Source: Massilia sp. (GTDB taxonomy: Bacteria; Pseudomonadota; Gammaproteobacteria; Burkholderiales; Burkholderiaceae_D). From it: 63,332 nucleotides of DNA. Below, piece by piece: positions 1-8,990 of the stretch. Every line of letters starts with the position of its first letter. The stretch's first letter is position 1. The notes under the pieces are model-generated. The model ran no database searches. It had not been told where the DNA came from and saw only the letters and a list, made by a program, of their open reading frames with translations. A program made the translations under genes and the position numbers. Location: positions 1 through 63,332 of the forward strand of contig JANYGW010000037.1 of assembly GCA_025359245.1 (NCBI GenBank). The letters run 5' to 3'.

Positions 1-966
1 ATCAACGAAGCGGGCGGCATGAGCTCGTGGATCGCCGCGGCGACGTCGTATTCGACCAACGACCGCATCATGATCCCGTTCTACACCTTCTATTCGATGT
101 TCGGCTTCCAGCGCATCGGCGACCAGGTCTGGGCCGCCAGCGACATGCGCGCCCGCGGTTTCCTGATGGGCGGCACCGCCGGCCGCACGACGCTGAACGG
201 CGAAGGCTTGCAGCACGAAGACGGCCACAGCCATATCTTCGCGGCGACGATTCCGACCTGCATGCCGTACGATCCGACCTACGCCCATGAAGTGGCCGTC
301 ATCATCCAGGACGGCTTGCGCCGCATGATCGCCAACCAGGAAGATGTGTTCTATTACATCACGATCATGAACGAGAACTATGCGCACCCGGGCCTGCAGG
401 CTGGCCAGGAAGAGGGCATCCTGAAGGGCATGTACCTGCTGTCGAAGGGTGCCGCTGGCGCCAAGCTGCGCGTGCAGCTGGTCGGCTGCGGCACCATCCT
501 GCGCGAGTCGATCGCTGCCGTCGACCTGCTGCTGGGCGACTGGGGCGTCGCTGCCGATGTCTGGTCGGCGCCGTCGCTGACGCTGGTGGCGCGCGACGGC
601 CAGGACGCCGAACGCTGGAACATGGTCAATCCTGCCCAGCCGCAGCGCGTGCCGTATATGACGGGCCTGATGCAGGACACGGCCGGCCCGATCATCGCCA
701 CCACCGACTACATGCGCGCTTTTGCAGAACAGATCCGCGCGTTCATGCCGAAGGGCCGCACCTACAAAGTGCTGGGCACCGATGGCTTTGGCCGTTCGGA
801 CAGCCGCGCCAAGCTGCGCGAGTTCTTCGAGGTCAACCGCTATTACATCACCGTGGCCGCACTCAAATCGCTGGCCGACGAAGGTGCGATTGCGGTGTCG
901 GTTGTGGAAGAGGCGATCGTCAAGTACGGCATCAATCCGGCCAAGCCGAACCCTGTGACCCTGTAA
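1..966 (+). CDS. aceE: Pyruvate dehydrogenase E1 component, homodimeric type (C-terminal 321 residues)
   Basis: This is the 3' part of the thiamine-diphosphate-dependent E1 subunit, which decarboxylates pyruvate and passes the acetyl group to the lipoyl arm of E2. The frame is open from the first base, so the gene starts outside the window; roughly the last third of a protein of about 890-900 residues is present. Recognisable family segments include INEAGGMSSW, MIPFYTFYSMFGFQR and TLNGEGLQHEDGHSH, all typical of proteobacterial AceE. It is followed after about 90 bases by aceF and then lpdA in the same direction, the standard order of the complex. Identification is secure; only the upstream part is unseen. 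Confidence 0.97.
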   Translation: MNEAGGMSSWIAAATSYSTNDRIMIPFYTFYSMFGFQRIGDQVWAASDMRARGFLMGGTAGRTTLNGEGLQHEDGHSHIFAATIPTCMPYDPTYAHEVAVIIQDGLRRMIANQEDVFYYITIMNENYAHPGLQAGQEEGILKGMYLLSKGAAGAKLRVQLVGCGTILRESIAAVDLLLGDWGVAADVWSAPSLTLVARDGQDAERWNMVNPAQPQRVPYMTGLMQDTAGPIIATTDYMRAFAEQIRAFMPKGRTYKVLGTDGFGRSDSRAKLREFFEVNRYYITVAALKSLADEGAIAVSVVEEAIVKYGINPAKPNPVTL

Positions 967-984
967 GACGCGACGTTAGAAAAC

Positions 985-1030
985 ATCGTCCCTGCGAAGG
1001 CGGGGACCCATGGCACCTATGGGTCCCCGT
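985..1030. repeat. REP-like palindromic element between aceE and aceF
   Basis: The gap between aceE and aceF holds two nested inverted repeats: GTCCC (988-992) against GGGAC (1003-1007), and GGGGACCCA (1002-1010) against TGGGTCCCC (1020-1028). There is no T-run, so it is not a normal intrinsic terminator. The layout resembles the short GC-rich interspersed palindromes common in intergenic DNA of this bacterial family. It may stabilise or attenuate the mRNA between the two genes. Only the palindromes are directly visible. Confidence 0.5.
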
Positions 1031-1057
1031 CGGCACAAATAAAAATACGGAGCAGCT

Positions 1058-2389
1058 ATGAGCATAGTGGAAGTCAAAGTCCCGGATATCGGCGACTTCA
1101 AGGAAGTGGAAGTGATCGAACTGATGGTCAAGCCGGGCGACACCATCAAGGTCGACCAGTCGCTGATCACGGTCGAATCGGACAAGGCCAGCATGGAGAT
1201 CCCATCCTCCCACGCTGGCGTGGTCAAGGAACTGCGTATCAAGGTCGGCGACAAGGTCAAGGAAGGATCGCTGTTGCTGATCCTCGAATCGTCCGATGCC
1301 GCCGCGCCGGCAGCCGAAGCACCGGCTGCAGCGCCGGCACCGGCACCGGCGGCAGCTGCCCCCGCGCCTGCCGCAGCGCCTGCCGCAGCGCCAGTTGCCG
1401 CGCCCGTAGCCGCGCCCGCGCCCGCAGCCGCTGCAGCGCCTGCGTTGTCGAACTCCAAGGCCCACGCATCGCCGTCGATCCGCAAGTTCGCGCGCGAACT
1501 GGGCGTGGACCTGATGCGCGTCGTTGGAACGGGTCCGAAAGGCCGCATCACTGAGGCCGACGTACAGAACTTCGTCAAGGGCGTGATGGCCAGCGCAGCG
1601 CCGGGCAACGGCAGCGAAGCGCCAAAAGGCGGCTCCGGCGCCGGCCTTGACCTGCTGCCATGGCCGTCGCTCGACTTCAGCAAATTCGGCCCGACCGAAC
1701 TGCTGCCGCTGTCGCGCATCAAGAAGATCAGCGGCCCGAACCTGCACCGCAACTGGGTGATGATCCCGCACGTGACCCAGTTCGACGAGTCCGACGTGAC
1801 CGACCTCGAACAGTTCCGCGTCGATTCGAACGCGGCGCTGGCGAAGGCCAAGTCGACCGTCAAGCTGACCATGCTCGCTTTCGTGATCAAGGCCAGCGTC
1901 GCCGCGCTCAAAAAGTACCCGGCCTTCAACGCGTCGATCGACGCCACCGGCGCCAATCTGATCCTCAAGCAGTACTACAGCATCGGCTTCGCGGCCGATA
2001 CGCCGAACGGCCTGATGGTCCCGGTGATCAAGGACGCGGACAAGAAATCGATCTCGCAGATCGCCGTCGAAATGGGCGAGCTGTCGGCCCAGGCGCGCGA
2101 CGGCAAGCTGAAACCGGCCGACATGCAGGGCGCGACCTTCACCATCTCGTCGCTGGGCGGGATCGGCGGCACGGCGTTCACACCGATCATCAACGCACCT
2201 GAAGTGGCGATCCTGGGCCTGTCCAAGTCGGCCATGAAGCCGGTGTGGGATGGCGCCGCCTTCCAGCCGCGCCTGATGCTGCCGCTGTCGCTGTCGTACG
2301 ACCACCGCGTGATCGACGGCGCGATGGCCGCCCGCTTCACCGCCTACCTGGCCGAAGTCATGGCCGACCTGCGCAAGACGCTGTTATAA
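1058..2389 (+). CDS. aceF: Dihydrolipoyllysine-residue acetyltransferase, E2 of pyruvate dehydrogenase
   Basis: The 443-residue E2 core protein transfers the acetyl group from E1 through a swinging lipoyl arm to coenzyme A. Order of domains: one lipoyl domain (about residues 2-78, lipoylated Lys in [10 protein letters not shown]), an Ala/Pro-rich flexible linker (about 85-128), a peripheral-subunit-binding domain (about 133-172, [12 protein letters not shown] and [13 protein letters not shown]), and the catalytic domain with the active-site motif [10 protein letters not shown] near the C terminus. It has a single lipoyl domain, where many E2 proteins have two or three; a further, nearly identical lipoyl domain sits at the start of the next gene product, LpdA. 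The gap to lpdA is 14 bases, so the two are clearly co-transcribed. Confidence 0.97.
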   Translation: MSIVEVKVPDIGDFKEVEVIELMVKPGDTIKVDQSLITVESDKASMEIPSSHAGVVKELRIKVGDKVKEGSLLLILESSDAAAPAAEAPAAAPAPAPAAAAPAPAAAPAAAPVAAPVAAPAPAAAAAPALSNSKAHASPSIRKFARELGVDLMRVVGTGPKGRITEADVQNFVKGVMASAAPGNGSEAPKGGSGAGLDLLPWPSLDFSKFGPTELLPLSRIKKISGPNLHRNWVMIPHVTQFDESDVTDLEQFRVDSNAALAKAKSTVKLTMLAFVIKASVAALKKYPAFNASIDATGANLILKQYYSIGFAADTPNGLMVPVIKDADKKSISQIAVEMGELSAQARDGKLKPADMQGATFTISSLGGIGGTAFTPIINAPEVAILGLSKSAMKPVWDGAAFQPRLMLPLSLSYDHRVIDGAMAARFTAYLAEVMADLRKTLL

Positions 2390-2403
2390 AAGGAGACCGA
2401 ACG

Positions 2404-4185
2404 ATGAGCACAATCGACGTCAAGGTCCCGAATATCGGCGACTTCAAGGAAGTGGAAGTAATTGAGTTGATGGTCAAGGTGGGCGACACGGTCAAGGTCG
2501 ACCAGTCGCTGATCACGGTCGAATCCGACAAGGCCAGCATGGAGATCCCATCCTCCCATGCCGGCGTGGTCAAGGAACTGAAAATCAAGGTCGGCGACAA
2601 AGTGGCCGAAGGTTCGCTGCTGCTGGTGCTGGAAGAGGGCGCCGGCGCAGCCGCCGCTCCTGCCGCCGCCCCGGCCGCGGCACCGGCAGCTGCTGCACCG
2701 GCCGCCGCCGCGCCCGCACCGGCCGCGCCGGCGCCGGCCATCGCCAGCTACGCCGGCAAGGTCGATGTCGAATGCGAGATGATGGTGCTCGGCGCCGGCC
2801 CCGGCGGCTATTCGGCCGCCTTCCGTTCGGCCGACCTGGGCATGAACACAGTATTGGTCGAGAAATACGCGGCGCTGGGCGGCGTGTGCCTGAACGTCGG
2901 CTGCATTCCGTCGAAGGCGCTGCTGCACGTGGCCGCCGTCATGGATGAAACGGCCAGCATGGCCAAGCATGGCGTCACGTTCGCCGCACCGCAGGTCGAC
3001 CTCGACCAGCTGCGCGGCTACAAGGACAAGGTCATCACCAAGATGACGGGCGGGCTGGCCGGCATGGCCAAGGCGCGCAAGGTCAGCGTGGTGACCGGTG
3101 TCGGCCAGTTCGTCAGCCCGAACCATATCGAGGTGACCGCGGCCGACGGCAGCAAGAAGGTGATCCAGTTCCAGAAGGCGATCATCGCCGCCGGTTCATC
3201 GGTGGTGAACCTGCCGTTCGTGCCGAAGGATCCGCGCATTGTCGATTCGACCGGCGCTTTGGCCCTGCGCCAGATCCCGAAACGCATGCTGGTCATCGGC
3301 GGCGGCATCATCGGCCTGGAAATGGCGACCGTCTACTCTACGCTGGGCGCGCGCATCGACGTCGTCGAAATGCTCGATGGCCTGATGCAGGGTGCCGACC
3401 GCGACATGGTCAAGGTCTGGCAGAAGTTCAACGAAAAGCGCTTCGACAACATCATGACCAAGACCAAAACGGTCGCGGTCGAGGCGCTGGCCGAAGGCAT
3501 CAAGGTATCGTTCGAAGCGGCCGAAGCAGGCGCCACGGCGCCCGAGCCGAAGATCTACGACATGGTGCTGGTGGCGGTTGGGCGCAGCCCGAACGGCAAG
3601 AAGATCGCCGCCGACAAGGCCGGCGTCATCGTCAGCGAGCGTGGCTTCATCCAGGTCGACGGCCAGATGCGCACCAACGTGCCGCACATTTTCGCCATCG
3701 GCGACCTGGTAGGCCAGCCGATGCTGGCCCACAAGGCGGTGCATGAAGCCCACGTGGCGGCCGAAGCGGCGCACGGCGAAAAAGCCTGGTTCGACGTCAA
3801 GGTGATTCCGTCGGTGGCCTACACCGATCCCGAGGTGGCATGGGTCGGCATCACCGAAGACGAAGCCAAGGCGCAGGGCATCAAGCTCGAAAAGGGCCAC
3901 TTCCCGTGGGCCGCCAGCGGACGCGCGGTGGCCAATGGCCGCGATGAAGGCTTCACCAAGCTGCTGTTCGATGCCGAGACCCATCGGATCGTCGGCGGCG
4001 GCATCGTGGGCACGCATGCGGGCGACATGATCGGCGAGATCGCGCTGGCCATCGAGATGGGCGCCGACGGCGTCGATATCGGCAAGACGATCCACCCGCA
4101 TCCGACCCTGGGCGAGTCGATCGGCATGGCCGCCGAGGTGTACAAGGGCGTGTGCACCGACCTGCCGCCGATGCGCAAGCGCTAA
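2404..4185 (+). CDS. lpdA: Dihydrolipoyl dehydrogenase (E3) with an N-terminal lipoyl domain
   Basis: A 593-residue flavoprotein that reoxidises dihydrolipoamide of the pyruvate dehydrogenase complex with NAD+. Residues 2-80 form a lipoyl domain almost the same as that of AceF, followed by an Ala/Pro linker to about 118. The E3 part begins with the FAD-binding motif [12 protein letters not shown], has the redox-active disulfide in [16 protein letters not shown], an NAD-binding GGGIIGLE and the C-terminal HPHPTLGE with the catalytic His. The ATG at 2404 is chosen because it is preceded by AAGGAGA and starts exactly like AceF; the open frame extends further upstream but only inside aceF. E3 with its own lipoyl domain is common in betaproteobacteria. 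Confidence 0.96.
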   Translation: MSTIDVKVPNIGDFKEVEVIELMVKVGDTVKVDQSLITVESDKASMEIPSSHAGVVKELKIKVGDKVAEGSLLLVLEEGAGAAAAPAAAPAAAPAAAAPAAAAPAPAAPAPAIASYAGKVDVECEMMVLGAGPGGYSAAFRSADLGMNTVLVEKYAALGGVCLNVGCIPSKALLHVAAVMDETASMAKHGVTFAAPQVDLDQLRGYKDKVITKMTGGLAGMAKARKVSVVTGVGQFVSPNHIEVTAADGSKKVIQFQKAIIAAGSSVVNLPFVPKDPRIVDSTGALALRQIPKRMLVIGGGIIGLEMATVYSTLGARIDVVEMLDGLMQGADRDMVKVWQKFNEKRFDNIMTKTKTVAVEALAEGIKVSFEAAEAGATAPEPKIYDMVLVAVGRSPNGKKIAADKAGVIVSERGFIQVDGQMRTNVPHIFAIGDLVGQPMLAHKAVHEAHVAAEAAHGEKAWFDVKVIPSVAYTDPEVAWVGITEDEAKAQGIKLEKGHFPWAASGRAVANGRDEGFTKLLFDAETHRIVGGGIVGTHAGDMIGEIALAIEMGADGVDIGKTIHPHPTLGESIGMAAEVYKGVCTDLPPMRKR

Positions 4186-4208
4186 GCGCTGTCTGCGGCG
4201 TGCTCGCC

Positions 4209-4243
4209 AAAAACCCCGATTTCTGGCGAAGTCGGGGTTTTTT
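4209..4243 (+). terminator. Intrinsic terminator of the aceE-aceF-lpdA cluster
   Basis: AAAAACCCCGA and TCGGGGTTTTT form an 11-bp stem around a 12-base loop, ending in a T-run, 24 bases after the lpdA stop codon. Confidence 0.9.
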
Positions 4244-4377
4244 ACATTTTCCGTCCGTTGGCGCCATGAAGGCGGTTTTTGCCGGAAAAATGTCGGAATT
4301 CTTTACATTATTTTATCAAGCGCAAACGGGGCAGCCGTAGGTTATTGATTCTTAAAAAGATTTATTATTTGAAATAG

Positions 4378-4394
4378 TTGGCACGAATCATGCT
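4378..4394 (+). promoter_or_regulatory. Sigma-54 (-24/-12) promoter before a PEP-CTERM gene
   Basis: TTGGCACG-AATC-ATGCT matches the sigma-54 consensus TTGGCACG-N4-TTGCW except for one base in the -12 element. The invariant GG (4380-4381) and GC (4392-4393) are exactly ten bases apart. The predicted start of transcription is about 30 bases before the ATG of the PEP-CTERM gene at 4435. PEP-CTERM/exosortase genomes are known to carry the sigma-54-linked PrsK/PrsR two-component system, which fits. Confidence 0.7.
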
Positions 4395-4434
4395 GCAGAA
4401 GAGCGCATCGATAGCCTAACTTTTGGAATCCATC

Positions 4435-5106
4435 ATGAAACTGACCAAACTCCTCTCCAGCGCCGTCACCGCAGTGGCGCTGTTCATGGGCAGCCCAGCC
4501 CAGGCCGCATTCATCCCGACCGGCGTGCAAAACGACGTGTCCGTCGCCACCGTCACCGGCACCTGGGGCTGGACCATGATCAGCCAGGGCAACTACGGCG
4601 GCAGCATGTCGATCAACGACCTGTTCGCCGGCCACGGCCAGTACGTGATGGTCGGTGCGATGCACGCGAACTCGGGCATCATCGACGTGCTGGCAGCCGA
4701 TCTGTACGCCACCGTGACAACCCAGACCGCGCTGAACGCGACCACGGTCTCGAACGGCATCGGCTGGTACTACAACGGCTATTCGATGGGCTTCGCTGGC
4801 GACACCGACACCATCTGCCAGAACTCGGCCGACACCTGCGGCCTGGCCGAGCGCGATCGCCTCAGCTGGCATACCTCGTTGACCGCCAACACCTGGGACC
4901 AGGACAGCAGCGCGTTGCCGCTGTTCGTGTTCGACGGCTGGCGCAGTGGCGACAACTACAATATCTACGAAGGCACCGACTGGACCCGCGTCGTGTTCAC
5001 GCTCGACATGAACGGCCAAGTGCCTGAGCCGGCATCGCTGCTGCTGGTCAGCCTGGGGCTGGCCGGCCTCGGCCTGCGCCGCGCGCGCAAGAGCCGCCAG
5101 GCATAA
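4435..5106 (+). CDS. PEP-CTERM sorting-domain exported protein
   Basis: A 223-residue protein with a signal peptide (MKLTKLLSS... to the AQAA cleavage region, about residue 23) and a C-terminal sorting tag: VPEPASLLLVSLGLAGLGL followed by an Arg-rich tail. Such tags are processed by the exosortase XrtA, and the proteins go to the envelope or extracellular matrix. The body (about 25-190) shows no catalytic motif I recognise; it is rich in Gly, Asp and aromatic residues. The ATG at 4435 gives a clean signal peptide; an in-frame TTG at 4423 adds only four residues. It is a single-gene unit between a sigma-54-type promoter and an intrinsic terminator. Function beyond surface location is unknown. 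Confidence 0.88.
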   Translation: MKLTKLLSSAVTAVALFMGSPAQAAFIPTGVQNDVSVATVTGTWGWTMISQGNYGGSMSINDLFAGHGQYVMVGAMHANSGIIDVLAADLYATVTTQTALNATTVSNGIGWYYNGYSMGFAGDTDTICQNSADTCGLAERDRLSWHTSLTANTWDQDSSALPLFVFDGWRSGDNYNIYEGTDWTRVVFTLDMNGQVPEPASLLLVSLGLAGLGLRRARKSRQA

Positions 5107-5128
5107 CCCGGTACACCCGCTTGCAATG

Positions 5129-5160
5129 CAAAAAGGGAAGCTCGCGCTTCCCTTTTTTTC
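5129..5160 (+). terminator. Intrinsic terminator after the PEP-CTERM gene
   Basis: AAAAGGGAAGC and GCTTCCCTTTT form a tight hairpin with a very short loop and a T-run, about 25 bases after the stop codon. Confidence 0.9.
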
Positions 5161-5216
5161 GTGTCAGGGCGCCGTGGACGGCGCATCAACAGCATCTGGC
5201 TGTGTTTGTTCTTGGC

Positions 5217-5402
5217 TTAGTTGTAGCTGGTCCAGCGGGTAGGAATTTCCATATTGCCGCTACGGGCGGCATTGGCGTAGGCGTGCATGGTGGCCACCAG
5301 TGCTTCCAGTTGTTCGGGGTTCGGGTCCTGCAAGAACCCTTTCATGCGTTCGGTCAATGCGGCGTGCTGATCACGCCATTCGTAGCGAGCCGACTTGCTC
5401 AT
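5217..5402 (-). CDS. Small hypothetical protein, 61 residues
   Basis: This small soluble-looking protein begins MSKSARYEWRD and ends TRWTSYN. The start at 5402 is supported by a strong ribosome-binding site, GGAGG, six bases upstream on the minus strand; a longer frame to 5465 has no such site. Charged and helical in composition, with no signal peptide, membrane segment, Cys pair or known motif. It sits downstream of and in the same direction as the TetR gene that ends at 5482, so it may be co-transcribed with it. I do not recognise a family. Confidence 0.65.
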   Translation of the reverse strand: MSKSARYEWRDQHAALTERMKGFLQDPNPEQLEALVATMHAYANAARSGNMEIPTRWTSYN

Positions 5403-5481
5403 ATAGCCTCCAATAAAGACCATAGCTTGCCAGATGCGCGCGCCCGGCTCGGTGCGCTGCCGCACGTTCGCCGCGTTCGCC

Positions 5482-6111
5482 TCAGTTCTGCTTCAACACG
5501 CTCGCATAAAACAAGGCGAGGCGCTGGTGCAGGCGCGCGACCACGTCTTCGTTCGGCTGCGCGCCGGGGTCGAACAGGAAGCGCGAAAACTGGTCGCCGA
5601 TGATGCAGTTGAACAAAAAGGTCGGCAGCTGGTCGAGCGGCAGCTCGTCGCGCAGCTGGGCGCGGATGTCGGGCCGGGCGAAGAACTGCGCCAGCATCTC
5701 GCGCGACTGGCGCGGTCCGGCGTCGAAGAAGGAGTGCGCCACTTCCGGCGTGGTGCGCGCTTCGGCGATGACCATGCGCTGGATTTCCAGCGCGGCCGGG
5801 GCCGTGATCAGCGCCAGGAAGTGCTCGCTGAATTCGCCGATGATCACTGTCAACGGCCGCTTGTCGGCCTCCATTTGCTGGGGCGTGAAGAACTTGTCGC
5901 GGTTGGCCGTCAGCACGGCCTTGAACAGCCCCGACTTGCCGCCGAACTTGACATAGATCGTGCGCACGGCCACGTGCGCCTCGCGCGCGATCAGCTCCAG
6001 ACTGACCTTGCCGTACCCCATTTCCAGGAACAGGTTACCGGCTTTCTCGATCAGATTGTTGTTGCGCGCCTCAAGATCGGCGGCGCGCGGGCGTCCTGCT
6101 TGTTTAATCAT
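5482..6111 (-). CDS. TetR-family repressor, likely of the divergent efflux operon
   Basis: A 209-residue TetR-type regulator. The N-terminal helix-turn-helix is clear (about residues 20-60: LIEKAGNLFLEMGYGKVSLE, then IAREAHVAVRTIYVKFGGKSGLF). The remaining C-terminal part is the ligand-binding and dimer domain. The ATG at 6111 (MIKQAGRP) is preferred over 6129 because TetR proteins usually begin just before the RGRPR-like segment. It is divergent from the emrA/emrB/outer-membrane-factor operon starting at 6221, and a palindrome lies between the two starts, so autorepression and repression of the pump by a drug-responsive dimer is the likely circuit. The inducer cannot be told from the sequence. 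Confidence 0.9.
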   Translation of the reverse strand: MIKQAGRPRAADLEARNNNLIEKAGNLFLEMGYGKVSLELIAREAHVAVRTIYVKFGGKSGLFKAVLTANRDKFFTPQQMEADKRPLTVIIGEFSEHFLALITAPAALEIQRMVIAEARTTPEVAHSFFDAGPRQSREMLAQFFARPDIRAQLRDELPLDQLPTFLFNCIIGDQFSRFLFDPGAQPNEDVVARLHQRLALFYASVLKQN

Positions 6112-6133
6112 GGCAATACTGTAGGTCAAAATA

Positions 6134-6157
6134 AAATGAAATGCAAGCGTTTCATTT
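6134..6157. promoter_or_regulatory. Palindromic operator between the tetR gene and the efflux operon
   Basis: AAATGAAA (6134-6141) is the exact inverted repeat of TTTCATTT (6150-6157); the GC pairs inside the spacer extend the symmetry almost to the centre at 6145/6146. It lies between the divergent starts at 6111 and 6221, the expected place for a TetR dimer site that controls both genes. The protein-DNA pairing is inferred. Confidence 0.7.
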
Positions 6158-6220
6158 CTTGACTTGCCTCAAGGAATGAACAATAATGCGCTTACCCCAT
6201 TTCATTTTCGGAGTAGCACC

Positions 6221-7357
6221 ATGTCCCAGGCCAACACCAAGCCAGAGCCGCAGCTCGCCGCCGTCCCCCTCGCCACCGAGCCGGCCAAGGCGCCGCCCAA
6301 CTGGCGCGTGTGCGGCGTGCTGGCCGTCGTCGTGCTGGCCGCGCTCGGCTTTGGCGGCAAGATGTGGTACCACAGCAGCCATTTCGTGGAAACCGAAAAC
6401 GCCTATGTGTCCGGCCATGTGACCCCGGTCTCGGCGCGCATCGCCGGCGTCGTCACCAAGGTCATGGTCGAGGATAACCAGGTGGTCAAGGCCGGCGACG
6501 TGATCGCCGAACTCGATCCGGCCGACCAGCGCGTCAAGGTCGAACAGATCCAGGCCCAGATCGCCAGCGCCGAGCAGCAGGTGCTGCAGGCCGATGCCCA
6601 GGTGGCCCAGGTGCGCGCCCAGTCGCTGGCCGCCACCGCGCAAGTCGCGCAGTCGCAGGCCCAGCTGGTGCGCGCCAACCAGGACGCCGAGCGCTACAGC
6701 CAGTTGTATACGTCGACCATGAAGGCGGTCTCGAAAGCCGAAGTCGACGCCGCCACCGCCGGCCGCTCGGTCGCCACGGCCGACCTGTCGGCGCGGCGCG
6801 GCAATGTCGAAGCGGCCCAGGCCCAGATCGTCGCCGCCGCCGCTGCGCGCGACGTCGTCAAGGCCCAGGTCAAGGTGCTGCAGGCGCAACTGAAGGACGC
6901 CAGGCAGCAGCTGGGCTACAACAGCGTCGTCGCCCCGGTGGCCGGCCGCCTTGGCCGGCGCAGCGTCGAAGTGGGCGCGCGCGTCCAGCCCGGCCAGCAG
7001 CTGGCCGCCATCGTGCAGGACGAGATGTGGGTCACCGCCAATTTCAAGGAAACCCAGCTGGCCGGCCTGCAGCCCGGCCAGGAAGTCGTCGTCACCATCG
7101 ACGCGCTGGCCAAGCAGCCGATGATCGGCCGGATCGACAGCTTCTCGCCGGCCTCGGGCAACCAGTTCGCGCTGCTGCCGGCCGATAACGCGACCGGCAA
7201 CTTCACCAAGATCGTCCAGCGCGTGCCGGTCAAGATCGCGCTGCGCGCCGACGACGTCGCCAAGCTGCGCGGGCGCCTGGTGCCGGGCATGTCGGCCACC
7301 GCTGAAATCGCACTCAATCAAGCCGCTCCCGCCGCTGCCCCTGCCGCTGCCAAGTAA
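6221..7357 (+). CDS. HlyD-type periplasmic adaptor of a drug-efflux pump (EmrA family)
   Basis: A 378-residue membrane-fusion protein that connects an inner-membrane MFS pump to an outer-membrane channel. It has one N-terminal membrane anchor (about residues 27-46, WRVCGVLAVVVLAALGFGG), a barrel/lipoyl half (VETENAYVSGHVTPVSARIAG), a long alpha-hairpin rich in Gln and Ala (about 100-215), and the second half with APVAGRLGRRSVEVGARVQPGQ. The ATG at 6221 has GGAG upstream and gives the usual short cytosolic tail; an alternative start at 6164 would overlap the regulatory palindrome region. The pump gene follows after 9 bases. Family assignment is firm, substrate unknown. Confidence 0.93.
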   Translation: MSQANTKPEPQLAAVPLATEPAKAPPNWRVCGVLAVVVLAALGFGGKMWYHSSHFVETENAYVSGHVTPVSARIAGVVTKVMVEDNQVVKAGDVIAELDPADQRVKVEQIQAQIASAEQQVLQADAQVAQVRAQSLAATAQVAQSQAQLVRANQDAERYSQLYTSTMKAVSKAEVDAATAGRSVATADLSARRGNVEAAQAQIVAAAAARDVVKAQVKVLQAQLKDARQQLGYNSVVAPVAGRLGRRSVEVGARVQPGQQLAAIVQDEMWVTANFKETQLAGLQPGQEVVVTIDALAKQPMIGRIDSFSPASGNQFALLPADNATGNFTKIVQRVPVKIALRADDVAKLRGRLVPGMSATAEIALNQAAPAAAPAAAK

Positions 7358-7366
7358 GAGCGCGCC

Positions 7367-8971
7367 ATGACCAGTGCGACCACCAGCCTGAAAGGGGGCT
7401 ACCTGCCCCCGGTAATCTCCGAGAAGGTCGAACTGCGCACCTGGATCGCGGTGGCGGCCGGCATGCTCGGCGCCTTCATGGCGATCCTCGACATCCAGAT
7501 CACCAACGCCTCGCTGCGCGACATCCTCGGCACGCTGTCGGCCACCCAGGAAGAGGGCTCGTGGATTTCGACCGCCTACCTGTGCGCCGAAATCGTCGTC
7601 ATCCCGCTCACGGCCTTGCTGACCCAGGTGTTCAGCCTGCGCGGCTACATGATCGGCACCACCGCGCTGTTCCTGGTCTTCTCGACGCTGTGCGCCGCGG
7701 CCTGGAACCTGCCGAGCATGATCGTGTTCCGCATGCTGCAGGGGATTACCGGCGGCGCGCTCATTCCGATGGCGATGAGCCTGGTCATGGTCAAGCTGCC
7801 GGCCTCGAAGCGCGCGGCCGGCATGGCCATCTTCGGCCTGACCGCCACGCTGGCGCCGTCGATGGGGCCGACCGTGGGCGGCTACCTGACCGAGATCTAC
7901 GGCTGGCCGACGATTTTCTACATCAACTGGCTGCCTGGCCTGCTGCTGATCGGCGGCATCTGGTGGGGCCTGGACAAGCAGCCGCGCAAGCTGTCCCTGC
8001 TGGCCGACGCCGACTGGTTCGGTATCGCCCTGATGGCGCTCGGCCTCGGTTCGCTGACCATCATGCTCGAAGAGGGCAATTCGAAGGACTGGTTCGATTC
8101 GGCCTTCATCAATACCTTTGCCGTGCTGGCGGTGGTGGGCATCGCCGGCTGGATCATCACCAGCTTTCGCAGCGCCCATCCGTTCGTCAACCTGCGCCTG
8201 TACGGCCAGCGCAATTTCCTGGTCGCGACGGTGCTCTCGGGCGTGATCGGCATGGGCCTGTACGGCTCCTCGTTCCTGCTGCCGCTGTACCTGGGCCAGA
8301 TCTCCGGCTACACGCCGATGCAGATCGGCGAAGTGATCATGTGGGCTGGCCTGCCGCAGCTGTTCATCATGCCGTTTGCCGCGATCCTGTCGTCCAAGGT
8401 CGACAACCGCTTCCTGTGCGCTTTCGGCCTGACGCTGTTCGGCATTTCCTGCCTGATGAACAGCCACATGGATGCGACCACCGGCTACGACCAGCTGTTC
8501 TGGTCGCAGGTGGTGCGCGCCATGGGCCAGCCGTTCATCATGCTGACGCTGTCGCAGTTCGCCATGCACGGCGTCGCGCCCAAGGACACCGCCTCGGCAT
8601 CGAGCCTGTTCAACATGACGCGCAACCTGGGCGGCTCGGTCGGCATCGCGATGCTGGCCACCACGCTGACCAACCGCGAGCACTTCCATTCGGCCATCAT
8701 CGGCGAATCGATTTCCTCCCTGTCGGCGGCGACCCAGCTGCGCCTGGACCAGCTGACCCAGACCTTCATCAACAGCGGCATCGATCCGGCCACGGCGGCC
8801 AGCAAGGCGCTCGGCGTGATCGACCGCCTGGTGCGGCGCGAAGCGTATGTCATGGCCTACAACGATGGCTTTGTGATCATGGCCGTGTTCCTGTTCGCCT
8901 GCGTCGGCGCGCTGCTGTTCGCCGACAAAGTCAAATCCCCATCCGGTCCCGGCGCTGCCGGCGCCCACTAA
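7367..8971 (+). CDS. DHA2-family MFS drug:proton antiporter (EmrB-like)
   Basis: A 534-residue inner-membrane transporter with about 14 hydrophobic helices, the size and topology of the DHA2 family. Helix 1 carries LGAFMAILDIQITNASL, the family motif with the conserved Asp; the region RMLQGITGGALIPMAMSLV is motif C-like, followed by GPTVGGYLTEIYGWPTIFYIN. It exports lipophilic drugs with proton influx through the adaptor coded just upstream and the outer-membrane factor coded 19 bases downstream. The three genes form one operon facing away from the TetR gene. Confidence 0.94.
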   Translation: MTSATTSLKGGYLPPVISEKVELRTWIAVAAGMLGAFMAILDIQITNASLRDILGTLSATQEEGSWISTAYLCAEIVVIPLTALLTQVFSLRGYMIGTTALFLVFSTLCAAAWNLPSMIVFRMLQGITGGALIPMAMSLVMVKLPASKRAAGMAIFGLTATLAPSMGPTVGGYLTEIYGWPTIFYINWLPGLLLIGGIWWGLDKQPRKLSLLADADWFGIALMALGLGSLTIMLEEGNSKDWFDSAFINTFAVLAVVGIAGWIITSFRSAHPFVNLRLYGQRNFLVATVLSGVIGMGLYGSSFLLPLYLGQISGYTPMQIGEVIMWAGLPQLFIMPFAAILSSKVDNRFLCAFGLTLFGISCLMNSHMDATTGYDQLFWSQVVRAMGQPFIMLTLSQFAMHGVAPKDTASASSLFNMTRNLGGSVGIAMLATTLTNREHFHSAIIGESISSLSAATQLRLDQLTQTFINSGIDPATAASKALGVIDRLVRREAYVMAYNDGFVIMAVFLFACVGALLFADKVKSPSGPGAAGAH

Positions 8972-8990
8972 TATGTACGGAGAACCAACC

